DNA from: Hippopus hippopus
Taxonomy: Eukaryota; Mollusca; Bivalvia; Cardiida; Cardiidae
NCBI GenBank assembly: GCA_946811185.2
Contig: OX328103.1
Span: 1,984,001 to 2,048,000 of the forward strand
Reading direction: 5' to 3'
DNA: 64,000 nt
Shown here: positions 10,624-21,460 of the stretch, in pieces
Layout: every line of letters starts with the position of its first letter
Position numbering within the stretch: the first letter of the stretch is position 1
Translations under genes and position numbers: made by a program
The notes under the pieces: generated by a model
Seen by the model: only the letters and a program-made list of their open reading frames with translations
Database searches by the model: none
What the model was told of the DNA's origin: nothing

Positions 10624-11042
10624 ACTTTTACCAGACGACAAAAATTTCGACCGATCAAAATTGAAAGCATTTGCAAATGACAAAATAAATGTGACTTAAC
10701 CATTTAACACACAATCCAAAGTTTAAACCACCCTAAACAAGACGTTTGAAAACATTGTAGGAAAAGGAGAAAATGCTGGTTACCATGTAACAATGTTTTC
10801 AACCTTTCAAACACCAAACATCAATTTTTGAGTTACATTAATTTTGTTTTGTCGTCTGCAAATGCTTTTAGTTTGGACAAGCTGTTTGATGAAGGGTTAA
10901 TGGTTGAAATTTGTTTTTATGAAGGGTTGAAAACATTGTGGGAAAAGAACAAAATGCTGGTCACCAGCATTTTCTTCTTTTCCCATAATGTTTTCAAAAG
11001 GCTCATTGAAACATGGGATTATAGGTTTGGTAAAGGTTTAAC
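10624..11042 (-). mobile_element. TTAA-MITE, reverse, host of a nested copy
   Basis: B arm runs to AATGTGAC; after the nested copy it resumes TGGTTGAAATTTG and continues through the core to GGTAAAGGTTTAA. Removing the insert and one TTAA restores consensus. Confidence 0.85.
10696..10900 (+). mobile_element. TTAA-MITE, forward, nested
   Basis: TTAA on both sides is the target duplication. The right core arm is partly deleted. Confidence 0.85.
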
Positions 11043-11936
11043 GCTTTCATCGACAAACATGCAAACTCTAACCCCTTCTACCTCTTAAAATACATTGCAT
11101 TGAAACTCAAAAAAACTTTCTATCAAATAGCTTTTACTATACAACCCAACAATATGGAACCAAAATCAGACTGCATGTTTTGTGCAATCTGATCTTGATC
11201 TAAGCTGTCTGCAAAAGCCTGTTTTTGCCTCTGGTGGTGAAAGCGTCAATGACGAAAAATCACAGATGTACACATACAATAAAACTGATCGATCACAAAA
11301 ATTTCTGTTTTATCACAAAATTTTCTGTTTTATACATTTAAAGAAATGTATAGTCACACTCCTTTCAGCTAGTGAGTGAGTGATTTTTTTTAAGGCTGAA
11401 ATAAATTACTATTTTCACAAAAGAGAGATTGTTTTGAAATGAATTGCCTTGTTTTACACATTACTGTTAAAACTTTTTGTATAATTTTTTATGACCAATG
11501 ATGCATGGAGTTCATACTTCTTTTTTTCCTTTTCATGAATTCAGTGCATCACCTTTGAAACAAATTTTGCAAGTTTTTGAACTAACTGTAAAACGTACGG
11601 ACAATCAACATAATTATTATAAACATGATATACATGATATTGGTAATGATTAATTTCTCCTTTTTGCAGGAATGTTTTCAAAAGTGTCTTAATTCAAGAG
11701 TATGTGGATGCCAACGCTAGGCTGACATTACTTTTAGAAATATATAAAGCACGTTTGTTTCCAAGCAACAAAACCACTTAAATAGAACAAAGGGCATAAC
11801 TGTATCAAACACATTTTAAGGATTACTTACCCTAAATGCAAGAGTTCCCCTTTTGAAAGTTAGCCCCAGTAGGCCTAGTTCAACATTTTCTTACATGAAA
11901 AAGATATCAGGAGAAAGTCAAAGGTTTTGCACAAAG
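11043..11936. other. Spacer with one MITE-3 core
   Basis: Apart from MITE-3 at 11150-11260 this is AT-rich DNA with no coding or repeat signal I recognise. Confidence 0.4.
11150..11260. mobile_element. MITE-3 copy
   Basis: AATCAGACTGCATG with GCAATCTGATCTTGATCTA; the left stem outer half is missing. Confidence 0.6.
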
Positions 11937-12022
11937 ATGATGCCGGTTACTTAGCATTTTTCAACAATGTTTTCAAAATCGTTCTTCCACAGGGTCGTTA
12001 AAACATGAAATTGTTCGGTTAA
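11937..12022 (-). mobile_element. TTAA-MITE half copy (core plus A)
   Basis: Begins inside the core and ends TTCGG then TTAA, which is shared with the next copy. Confidence 0.7.
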
Positions 12023-12247
12023 CTCATTACCACACAACAAAATTTTACACCCATCCAAATTCAAAGCATTAGCAGACAACAATTTCAGTGTGGCTCAAAT
12101 GATGAAACTTGCCTTTAATTGATTAGAAAAAATTGTGGGAAAAGGAGAAAATGCTGGTTACCAGCATTTTCTCCTTTTCCCACAATGTTTTCAAAAGGCT
12201 TCTTCTCAAGGGTCTTTAAAAGTCAGCACTGTGTGGTAAAGAGTTAA
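12019..12247 (-). mobile_element. TTAA-MITE, reverse, complete
   Basis: Shares TTAA at both ends with its neighbours; core near-perfect. Confidence 0.9.
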
Positions 12248-12476
12248 CTCCACTTTACCACACAAGCAAAATGTAGACACTTCCAAATTGACGGAATTTT
12301 GCATACAACAATTTAAGTGTGGTTGTAATGATGGAATTAGTTCATGATAGTGAAGAAAACATTGCGGGAAAAGGAGAAAATGCTGGTTACCGGCATTTTC
12401 TCCTTTTCCCACAATGGTTTCCAAAGACTCCACTTTCAGGGTCATTAAAACTCGGGACTGTGTGGAAAAAGGTTAA
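12244..12476 (-). mobile_element. TTAA-MITE, reverse, complete
   Basis: Shares its left TTAA with the previous copy; core with a single change in the loop. Confidence 0.85.
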
Positions 12477-12785
12477 AGGCTAAATGGCCCCAGCATCAAG
12501 CAAAGTGTCCTCAGTGAAAACACTAAGTCGACTGAACTCTGGCGCACTCAGACTTTATTAATTTTCAATTATAGCTAATCAGATTGGTCCTATGTAATCC
12601 CCAATCATAAATCTTACTGATTCAAATCATATTCACTACTTTATCGTATTTTCCTCCCTTTTTTTTTCAGTTCCCGTATCCCCCATCTATGGCCATTTCC
12701 CGAACTTTTCCAATCTTTGTCATAAGGTGTCTGTTAAAAGACACTTCTGCTTTGTGAATAGGATACATAATTTTGGGTTTTTTTG
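12477..12785. other. Spacer
   Basis: Pyrimidine-rich plus strand, including T tracts near 12660; nothing recognised. Confidence 0.35.
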
Positions 12786-13002
12786 TTAACACAAAGAAAT
12801 TCTTTGTCTGTATTAAAGCACTTGCAGATGATAAATCAAATGTGGCTCAAATAACAAAAATTGCCCGTGATAGGGTAGATAGTGAAAAAAACACTGTGGG
12901 AAAAGGAGAAAATGCTGGTATCCAGCATTTTCTTCTTTTCACACTATGTTTTTAGAAGCTTTCTCTGTCAGTGTCACTCGAGATTGTGTGGTAAGGGATT
13001 AA
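12786..13002 (-). mobile_element. TTAA-MITE, reverse
   Basis: B end decayed (TTAACACAAAG); core with TATCC centre; A end GGTAAGGGATTAA. Confidence 0.8.
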
Positions 13003-13612
13003 AGGAAGAAATATATTAACCTTCCGAGTGCTTATGGAAATGTCAAGTTCTTGAATTCAATATATTCTTTAATCTGTGATTCCAACATTTTGCAAAATAT
13101 GACCCCAATATAAGACATTTTTTGCAATGTTCTGTTCCTTTCAATAAAGACTGAATGATGTAGAGTTCAAACAAAAAAAGTTTTCATTGCAATAAATGCA
13201 ATTCTTAGATCAAATGAAAACTATTAAAAATTATCGGTATAACAGAGAGAAAAAATAAAGGAAACGAAGAAAAAAAGTTTTTTTTTTCAATCTAGAGATC
13301 ATTGAAGGACTTAAAGGAGCAATTTAATCCCACTTTGTTTTAAAAAATTCCCTCTGGAAACAGCATGAAAAGTCAAACAAGTGCATGAAGGAAACGGTGA
13401 ATATTGAATATGATTTTGCTCTTTCTGTTAGATACGGCAACAAAATGGTGCTAATTTAGAAGCTTTTCACTCTGCCCGTTCCTATGAATAGCCGGCTATA
13501 AGTTGTAAGCGGCTTGATTTGAGAGCTTTGGATCAGAGAGAGTGCATTGTATTGAAATTTCCTGAGAAATAATATTTAATCTGCATTCTGTAGGAAATTA
13601 CTCCACATGGAT
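13003..13612. other. Repeat-free stretch
   Basis: From 13340 the texture changes to more mixed composition (GGCAACAAAATGGTGC, TAGCCGGCTATAAG). No open frame; possible regulatory island. Confidence 0.4.
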
Positions 13613-13842
13613 TATACCCTTCACCACATAATCCCCAGTTTTAACGACCCTGGGAAAGAAGCCTTTTGAAAACATTTTGGGAAAAGGAGAAAATGCTGGT
13701 AACCAGCATTTTCTCCTTTTCCCACAATGTTTTCTACCCTATCAAAGAAAAATTGCACCATTTTAACCACACTAACATTATTGTCTGCAAATGCTTTCAA
13801 TTTAGTTAAAGCTAAAATTTTGTCGTTTAGAAAAGAGTTGAC
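13613..13842 (+). mobile_element. TTAA-MITE, forward
   Basis: Start ACCCTTCACCACA; core intact apart from TTTTGGG; end AAAAGAGTTGA. Confidence 0.85.
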
Positions 13843-14308
13843 CCCAAAGTGTACTCTTTCCGTCATAATTACAGTCGTGCATTTTTATACATGCACTTTT
13901 GGTACCAAGTGTTTTTTATGAACACTGTGGCATACTTGAACAATTACAAATAATAATTTAAGGTTATGAATGAAAATAATAAAAAATATTATCTTATTAC
14001 TTTGTAACACCCAAACCATTTCCATGAAGTCAGTTTACATCATAAACAATTCCATAAAATATGATATTATCAATTCTGGAACTGTATGGACCAATAACGC
14101 TCCTGTTATTACTATAATCAGTCACTTTTGGCTTATACAGTTTTTTTCTTCACATGTTTTTCTTAATAATATACAGTTATTAATGATAAGAGAGTGCATG
14201 TACCAAGGTTTCTTTCACAAAATCGGGGGGGGGGGGGGGGGGGGTTAAAAAAAAAAAAATGATGTCATATGTACAATTTTTTTGAAACCCTGAGAGCAAT
14301 AGGCTCAT
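13843..14308. other. AT-rich spacer with homopolymer pair
   Basis: Very AT-rich from 13920. Contains G20 at 14225-14244 followed by A13. Confidence 0.45.
14225..14259 (+). repeat. G20 then A13 homopolymers
   Basis: Twenty G, two T, thirteen A. Could form a G-quadruplex; length may be an assembly or sequencing estimate. Confidence 0.85.
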
Positions 14309-14345
14309 TAGGAGCAATTTCTCTTTTTCCCACAATGTTTTCACA
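14309..14345 (+). repeat. TTAA-MITE core fragment
   Basis: Only CTTTTTCCCACAATGTTTTC survives with a little upstream. Confidence 0.6.
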
Positions 14346-14814
14346 TACACTCATGATATTTAACTTAAATTCAAATTGAAATTCCTTGTATTACAAGACT
14401 GTTTACAAAGTGGTCTGCGGAAACTTCGTCTTCCTAGGTGAAAGTGTTGAGAATAAAATGTCCAAAGTCAGTCTAGAATGTGATGTTTCCTGTACAGACA
14501 AGGGTCCAATAATCATATTTTGTCATATTTGAGGAATTTGAGCCGCTCTAAGAGCTTCCAGAATTGTGTTCAAATAATGCTAATGGAAATCTTGTCCCGC
14601 AACTTTTCTGTTCCCATGACGACAAATAGTCTCTATTAATGTAAATAAAGATACACATTTAATTATTTCCTCCAATTTCTTACTTTTCTGTAAAGGAAAA
14701 AAACAACAATGATAGTTTTTTTGCGGATTTTTTTCCAACCTCTGCATACTATATTTATTGTCTCTGTCCTCAACTAGAACAGATGACCAATAACAAATAT
14801 TTTGTTAAAGCTAC
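14346..14814. other. Spacer, part repeat-free island
   Basis: 14540-14650 is compositionally balanced (GAGCCGCTCTAAGAGC, a short hairpin; CCCATGACGACAAATAG). No coding evidence. Confidence 0.35.
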
Positions 14815-14888
14815 ATGTATTTTGTTGGGGTATGCAAATACGTTCAATTTGGTCCAGCCGAAATGTTTGCTGTTTGGTAAGGAGTTAA
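14815..14888 (+). repeat. TTAA-MITE B-arm fragment
   Basis: GCAAATACGTTCAATTTGGT through GGTAAGGAG and TTAA. Confidence 0.7.
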
Positions 14889-14922
14889 ATTATATATAGC
14901 ACAAATTCACAGATTGATTTTG

Positions 14923-14951
14923 TGGGTAGCATAGATTAAGATCAAACTTCA
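14923..14951. repeat. MITE-3 left-stem fragment
   Basis: GCATAGATTAAGATCAAACT, stopping at the start of the hairpin element. Confidence 0.45.
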
Positions 14952-15154
14952 GGGTCTGTATTCACAAACCACTCTTACGACTATTCCTTGTCTAATTCTC
15001 AACATTTTTTTTTTCTAAATTTGAAAGAAACACAACATCTGATTGGCTAAACCAAATAGTTTAGCCAATTAGAAGTTGTGTTACTTTCAAATTTAGAAAA
15101 TTGACTTCAACATAAGACTAAGAATTCTCAAGAATGGTTGGTGAATATAGAACC
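14952..15154. mobile_element. Hairpin MITE with TTCACAAACC ends, complete
   Basis: Left GGTCTGTATTCACAAACC pairs with right GGTTGGTGAATATAGAACC. The centre folds as CATCTGATTGGCTAAAC against GTTTAGCCAATTAGAAG with a tiny loop. Related pieces lie at 6913 and 57560. Confidence 0.75.
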
Positions 15155-15381
15155 AGAATGTGCTAATATAATGTATCTACCATAAGAAAGCTATGCCTCT
15201 TGAAAAAATTTTTAAAATAATTGACCATTAGTCCTTGGTGTCATGATACAAAATGATTGACAGATGACAACTTCAAGATGGACAGGGACTATTATTATAA
15301 ACACATAAGAACTGTCAGTTTTTACAGTAATCTAAATAGCTTCTTTTTCTATCAAAAAATTTGTATACTACCCTTAGCTTG

Positions 15382-15402
15382 CTAACCCTTTACCAAACAA
15401 TG
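15382..15402 (+). repeat. TTAA-MITE A-terminus fragment
   Basis: AACCCTTTACCAAACAATGC only. Confidence 0.55.
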
Positions 15403-15410
15403 CAATACTA

Positions 15411-15637
15411 AAACTCTTTACCAAATGATAAAATGTTACACTGTTCTAAATCGAAAACATTTGCAGGCAACAAATTAAATCATGCTAAAATGGCCAGGTT
15501 TGTCTGTGATAGGATAAAACCATTTTGGGAAAAGAAGAAAATACCGGTTACTAGCATTTTCTCTTTTTTCCACATTGTTTCCAAGAGCTTTATTCATCAT
15601 GGTCATTAAAACAGGGGCATGTGTGGTAAAGGATTAG
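15411..15637 (-). mobile_element. TTAA-MITE, reverse
   Basis: Start ACTCTTTACCAAATG; core with several changes; end GGTAAAGGATTAG. Confidence 0.8.
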
Positions 15638-15639
15638 TG

Positions 15640-15733
15640 TCCCAAAGTTAGAAAGGACATTTCTGAAAACATAGTGGAAATAGGAGAAAATGCTGGTAAC
15701 CAGCATTTTCTCCTTTTCCCACAGTGTGGAAAA
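15640..15733 (+). mobile_element. TTAA-MITE half copy (A plus core)
   Basis: A remnant and a good core, cut at CCCACAGTGTGG where a reverse copy joins. Confidence 0.65.
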
Positions 15734-15900
15734 CGAAAGCGTTTCCAGAAAACAAATCAAATGCAACTAAAATTAAGAGATTTGTCTTCAAAAGGTATGA
15801 AAACATTCTGTAGTCAGCATTTTTTTCCTTTCCCACATTATTTTTTAAAGGATTTTCCGTCATGGTCATTTAAATCTGGGATTATCTAGTAAAGGGTTAA
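15734..15900 (-). mobile_element. TTAA-MITE, reverse, left-truncated
   Basis: Starts within the B arm; core degraded; ends TAGTAAAGGG then TTAA. Confidence 0.7.
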
Positions 15901-16105
15901 CTCTTTACATTAGCAACAAAATTTTTGACTCGACAAAATTGAAAGCATGTGCAGATGACAATAAAAATGTAGTTCAAACAATGATTTCTGTCTCTGACAG
16001 GATACAAAACTTACCAACATTTTCTCCCTTTCCCAGTCATTATGATTTCAAAAGCTTTCTTTCTCCAGGGTAGCATAAAGTCAGGATTATCTGGTATAGG
16101 GTTAA
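15897..16105 (-). mobile_element. TTAA-MITE, reverse, core deletion
   Basis: Shares TTAA with the previous copy; most of the left core arm is missing. Confidence 0.75.
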
Positions 16106-16259
16106 TAAATTCATGTCTGTGCACTGTGACCTTGCTTTCTGCACATTAAACGCATAATTTATTGCTGACCTCCCTAAAAGATGCATCTCCCTCAAGTATG
16201 AATCCCAATCACCGCATACATTTAGGCATTACCATAATTATATAAATTTTGTGGGTATA

Positions 16260-16480
16260 TTAACGCTTTACTACACAATCACAAGTTTTAATGCCTGAAA
16301 GGAACAAGACTTTCGAAAACATTTTGGGAAAAGGAGAAACTACAGATAACCAGTGTTTTCTCCTTTTCTCACAATGCTTTCTACCCTTTTATAATACCCA
16401 TTTGAGCCACATTTAGTTTGACATTTGCAAATGCTCTCAATATGAACCAGTCTATCTTTTGTCGTTTGGTAAAGAGTTAA
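16260..16480 (+). mobile_element. TTAA-MITE, forward, first of a chain
   Basis: TTAACGCTTTACTACAC start; core centre altered (CTACAGATAACCAGTG); right TTAA is shared. Confidence 0.85.
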
Positions 16481-16707
16481 CCATTTACCAAACGACAAAA
16501 ATTTGGAGTCGTCCAAATGGAAAGCATTTGCAGACGACAATTTCAATTGTGGCTGGAATTATAATTTTTATGCTGTGAAGAAGTTGAAAACATTGTGGGA
16601 AAAGGAGGAAATGCTGGTGACCAGCATTTTCTCCTTTTCCCAAAATGTTTTCAAAAGCTTTCTTTCTCAGAGTTGTTAAAACAGGGGACTGTTCGTAAAA
16701 CGGTTAA
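16477..16707 (-). mobile_element. TTAA-MITE, reverse, second of the chain
   Basis: Joined to both neighbours through a single TTAA each. Confidence 0.9.
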
Positions 16708-17167
16708 CCCTTTACTAAAAAATCCTGTCTTAAATGGTCCTAAGAAAAAGGGCTTCTGAAAACATTGTGGGAAAAAGTGAAAATGCTGGTTACTTAGACT
16801 AAGCATTTTCTCGTATTCACACAATGTTTTCTACCATTAACTCTTTGCCAAACATTATCCCAAGTTTTAATGAACCTGAAGAAGAAAGCCTTTTGAAAAC
16901 ATTGTGGAAAAAGAACATATGGGTAACCAGCATTTTCTCCTTTTCCCACAATGTTTTCTACCCTGTCTAAGAAAATTTTCTCCGTTTCAGCCACATTAAA
17001 ATTGTTGTCTGCAACTGCTTTCAATTTGGACCAGTCTAACATTTTGTCGTTTGGTAAAGAGTTAACAGAGAAATCTCATCATTTGAACAATACTGAACTA
17101 AATGTCATGATATGCAAATGCTTCCAAGTTGGACTAGTATAAAATTTTGTCGTCTGTAAACAATTGA
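16704..17167 (+). mobile_element. TTAA-MITE, forward, third of the chain and host of a nested copy
   Basis: Reads to TTTTCTACCA, is split by a nested copy, and resumes CAGAGAAATCTCATCATTTG to CGTCTGTAAACAATTG. Confidence 0.8.
16837..17065 (+). mobile_element. TTAA-MITE, forward, nested
   Basis: TTAA on both sides; inserted just past the host core. Its own core has lost part of the left arm. Confidence 0.85.
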
Positions 17168-17652
17168 AAATGATTAATTTCATTATATATATAGCTTACT
17201 AAAAAGTTTTAGTACCCAGAATTCTAAACAGGAAAGCTTTCAAAATAAAACTCTTTTTTCTGTATTTGAAATAATAGATTTTGTCTGGTTGCCGATGGGC
17301 AACTTTTCATTTAAATTATGATGCATTAACGCAATTTAATGATATGATTTGGCTTTGCATTATGCAAGCCGAAGACATTCACCTTGATAAAATCTGAATC
17401 AAACATATATTTTCATTTTTACCCTAAAGGTCTTTTGGGGAAAGTAGCAATTATTGTGATTGCAAACAGTCATGTGCAAAGATGCATTTCGCCCAAAGGT
17501 AACGCAAGTTCGAGAGACCTAATTATTTGGATGAAATTATGTAATTCTTTTGAATTGCCTTTTTGTAGGCTGAGTTTCATATTAAAGGTATGCATTCATT
17601 GATTTGTTTTAATGTTCAATTTCTGGAGACTTTACTTTAATGTTGTATTTTA
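17168..17652. other. Repeat-free stretch
   Basis: Includes CTGGTTGCCGATGGGCAAC and a long AT segment with balanced patches (GCATTATGCAAGCCG). No exon found. Confidence 0.4.
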
Positions 17653-17793
17653 GTTAGTAACCTGCATTTTCTCTTTTTCCCACAATGGTTTCTACCCAAT
17701 CAAAGAAGAATTCATTATTTGAGACAGTCATGTTGTCTGCAAATGCTTTCAATTTAAACTAGTCCAAAATTTTGTCATCTGGTAGAAAAGTGT
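17653..17793 (+). mobile_element. TTAA-MITE, forward, A arm lost
   Basis: Starts in the right half of the core; B arm complete to GGTAGAAAAG. Confidence 0.7.
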
Positions 17794-18014
17794 CTCTTTA
17801 CCAAATGTCAAAATTTTCCTTGTCATTTAAATTGAAAGCATTAATTTTGCAGATGACAAATGTAATCCACAACATGAATTTGTCTCTCATAGAATAGATA
17901 ACATTGTGGGAAAAGGAGAAAATGCTGGTTACCAGCATTTTCTCCTTTTCCCACAGTGTTTTCAAAAGGCTTTTCCTTAGCGTCTTTAAAACTTGAGATT
18001 GTACGGTAAAGGAA
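17793..18014 (-). mobile_element. TTAA-MITE, reverse
   Basis: Abuts the preceding half copy; core intact; end GTACGGTAAAGG. Confidence 0.85.
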
Positions 18015-18588
18015 ATAAAGAGAAATCACTTATAAAAATCCTTCAGAATATTCATTTTGGACCTCGTCGACAACTTTTGATTTATGCGGACCACTGTGTG
18101 TCAGAGATATTGGCTCTGCCATCAATTTCCGCCACTACATTTATCATAAATCATATCATATTTGCGGATTTATTGAAAAATCTCTTTGTACTATTTGTAT
18201 AGCTGTTTCCGATCAAATCTATCACCGGCGTGTTATTGAAAGATTCGTTAATATGACGGCAAAGAGATCTTATGATCCATCATTTTTGATGGCAATATCA
18301 TCGGGCCACATGCCGGGAAACAATTCATTTGGCCAATACCCATAATTTCTCATACCTTTCTTTCCCCTTATATGGTAGCACTTTTTTGCCTTTTTGCCTT
18401 AGTATATCCATAAGAAAACATAATAGAAATTAACACACCCTGCTTTCACAATCTATAAAATGTACTCATTTCGAAGTTATTCTGCCCATTCTGAGCAAAT
18501 TAAATATTTAACAATAGTTGTACAATGTATATTGAAGATGCATCAAACATTCGGGCAAATGGACAAACTACATGTATATGATATTCAT
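18015..18588. other. Repeat-free island
   Basis: 18220-18340 has mixed composition (ATCACCGGCGTG, CATCGGGCCACATGCCGGG). The open frames here show no family features. Confidence 0.4.
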
Positions 18589-18818
18589 TTTAATCCTTTA
18601 CCACACATTCCCAAGTTTAAACGACCCAGAAAGAGAAAGCTTTTGACAACATTGTGGGAAAAGGAGAAAATGCTGGTAGCCAGCATTTTCTCCTTTTCCC
18701 ACAATGTTTTCTGCCCTATCAAATACAAAAATTACCATTTAACTTATATTCAATTTGTCAACTACTCAAAGCTTTTAATTTGGTCTTATCTAAAATTATG
18801 TCCTATGGTAAAAAGTGA
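18589..18818 (+). mobile_element. TTAA-MITE, forward
   Basis: Start TTTTAATCCTTTACCACAC; core with TAGCC centre; B arm more diverged than A. Confidence 0.85.
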
Positions 18819-19156
18819 AATAGCGACTTCACTATTGGACACTACAGTACATTTGTTACCATGATTGTTGTGTATCAGATTTTGTTTTTGTCTGAATGTT
18901 TAATGGCGCTTTCAACAGTATTTCAGTCCAATTATAATGACATTTCAATTATTCATGATTTTCCTGCATCATAATCAGGCTGGGTCTTGTCAGTGCCTTG
19001 CCATAGGACACATTTTTTTTCGCATAACTGGGATCTAACAAGGATTATTTAGATGATTTCAAATTCAAAATCGAACCAGCCATGCAAAGAGTCCCTTAAA
19101 TATGGATAAATGTTACAATGAAAAGGAAAGGGTCAATCCAGTAAAAGAAGTTATGT
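18819..19156. other. Spacer
   Basis: No element recognised; contains a T tract near 19012. Confidence 0.35.
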
Positions 19157-19591
19157 GATCTCTTTGCCACACAATTCTTGAGTTTTAACAACCTTGAGCC
19201 AAGAGGCTTTTGAAAACATTGTGGAAAAAGGAGAAAATGCTGGTACTCACTATGTTTTTACCTTTCAACAGCAAATCCCTATATTTTAGCCATAGATCTA
19301 CTTAACTTTTTACCAAACAACCAAAGTTTAGACTTGTTCAAATAGATAGCATTTGGAGACATCATTGTGACTCAAAAATTGAAATTTTGTTTTTGGAAGT
19401 GTAGAAAACATTGTGGGAAAAGGAGAAAATGCTGGTTCCCAGCATTTTCTCCTTTTCCCACAATGTTTTTCAAAAGCCTTCTTCTTCAGAGTCATTAAAA
19501 CTCCAGACTGCCTGGTAAAGACTTAAAGTTGTCCTATACAATTGCTTTCAATTTGGACAAGTGTAAAACCTTATACCATGTGGTGAAATCT
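19157..19591 (+). mobile_element. TTAA-MITE, forward, host of a nested copy
   Basis: A arm, core (right half partly lost) and early B arm to GATCTAC; resumes AGTTGTCCTATACAATTGC after the insert. The break is in the B-arm ACATTTAATTTGTC segment. Confidence 0.8.
19302..19526 (-). mobile_element. TTAA-MITE, reverse, nested
   Basis: Flanked by TTAA on both sides; core with a TTCCC centre. Confidence 0.85.
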
Positions 19592-19916
19592 CTCAGTTAT
19601 TGGATATGATAAAAAACAACATTTCATATCACAACATGATGAGATGATTTTATCACTTTCATTTAATATTTTATTGCAGATGAGGCTTGTTTTTTACTTT
19701 CCTAAGACAGATGGCATGAACTTCCATTCCTCCATGAAACTTTTTTTCATTTCTCAGATTTCTGGAATCCTACAAAATATTTTCCCTACAAATTTTTCTG
19801 AAACTCCAGTTCTGTTAAATTCTTTCTGGCCAAGCCTAGGTGGCATAGGAGAAAATGCTGCTTCATATGGCAGTAACCAGGATTTCCTTAAACATGAGGG
19901 CCAGGATGGCCCTGTA
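19592..19916. other. Spacer
   Basis: Unidentified sequence leading into the GAGCTA-ended element; GGCCAGGATGGCC occurs at its right edge. Confidence 0.35.
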
Positions 19917-21012
19917 TTGCTCTACTAGCTGGTAAGTAAAAAACCCTACACACCAAACATTACAATGCTAAGCCAATAGGTTTCAACTAGAAGTCATACA
20001 AAATTTTCTCTACAAAATCCCATAAGAAAGTTATGACCCCAGGACAAAACCATTGTTGACCACAGAGCTATAATTACTTGAATCCTGGTAGAGGTACACA
20101 AGATAGAGCCCCATACCAAATAATATAGGTCTAGAATATATGGTTATAAACAAGAAAATTTTCAAAGTTTCCTCAATGAAAGGCCCTGTAAAACATGAGA
20201 CCCCTCAGACAGGGCTAAATTTAATTGCCTTTGCTCTTATGGTAAGTAACAAGAAGATTTTTAAAGTTTTCACTATATAAGCCTAAGTACAACTTGTGAC
20301 TGGCGGGGCGGGGCTAAACTTGACCCCAGGTCTATAATATTGATCCTCTTCGTAAGAGGCCCACTAGATAAAGTTATAAGCAAAATTTGGTAGCCTTTAG
20401 GCCTAATGGTTTGGTACAAGAAGATTTTTAAAATTTTCCCTATGTAAACCCATGTAAAACTTGTGACCGCCAGGTCTGGGACAAACTTGACCCCAGGACT
20501 TATTTTGGGCACTCATCGTAGAGGTCCACCAGATAAAGCTACATGCAAAATTTGGTAGCCTTAGGCGTTCTGGCTAGGAACAGGAAGATTTCTAAAGTTT
20601 TCACTTTATATGCCCAAGTAAAACTTGTCACCCCCAGGGCTGGGCCAATTTTGACCCCAGGGCAATGATTTGAAGAAACTTCGTAGAGGTCTATTAGATA
20701 AAGCTACGTGCCAAATTTGGCAGCCCTGGGCCTTATGGTTTCAGGAAAGATGATTTTCAATATTTTTCAGTTATGTTGTCATGGCAACTACAGTTTTTGA
20801 AGGAATCAGATTCCTTCAATAAATTCTGAAGAAGACCATGACAGGATCATTTCTATAGAGTTTAATCAAAATTGGCTAGGTAGTTTCAGAGAAGAAGATA
20901 TTTGAAATAAAAGTTAACACACGCAAGTAAGCATAGATGGAAAAACGCATGGACACACGATGGACACAGGGCCATAACATAAGCCTGCTGGCCTTTGGCC
21001 AGTAGAGCTAAT
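19917..21012 (+). mobile_element. GAGCTA-ended element, long copy with tandem internal units
   Basis: Starts near CTCTACTAGCTGG and ends GGCCAGTAGAGCTAA. Inside, about five units of 165 bp (one shortened) repeat the order AAGAAGATTTTTAAAGTTTT, CCCCAGG, AGAGGTCCACTAGATAAAGC, CAAATTTGGTAGCC. The right tail (TGTCATGGCAAC, then a decayed GGAC tract) matches 4005-4254. Confidence 0.7.
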
Positions 21013-21205
21013 TTAACTCTTTACCGAATGACAAGAATTTGGAGTTGTCCAAAATTGAAAGCATTTGCAAGCAATAATTTAAATGTGGCTGAAATAACAA
21101 GATCTAGCTGTGCAAGAGTACAAAACATTTTGGGAAAAGTAGAAAATGCTGGTTATCATCTTCCTGACAGTCATTAAGACTCAAGATTGTGAGGTAAAGA
21201 GTTAA
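21013..21205 (-). mobile_element. TTAA-MITE, reverse, right core arm deleted
   Basis: Starts at the TTAA touching the previous element; the core stops at GCTGGTTATCA and continues directly into the A arm. Confidence 0.8.
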
Positions 21206-21460
21206 GCAATAAAATTATCTGTTGAGTTGTAACAAGGAAAAGCCTTGATAAAAGCCAATATGCAAATAAAACACCAATCTATTGCAGCCGAAATGAAAGA
21301 ATGGACTTATGTTATATTACAACCAATATCAAAGCTGTAAATATAAAAAGATACTCGTAAAATATTGCGGAAGGTCTTTGTTCTAGACAGTAGAGGTAAA
21401 ATATAGATCTTTTATTATCCATCTACCCATAAAGATATCATTCCTTATGCATCCTTTAAT

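Noticed and set aside
13970..14248. 92-codon frame ending in glycines
   Set aside because: AT-rich random frame running into a G homopolymer.
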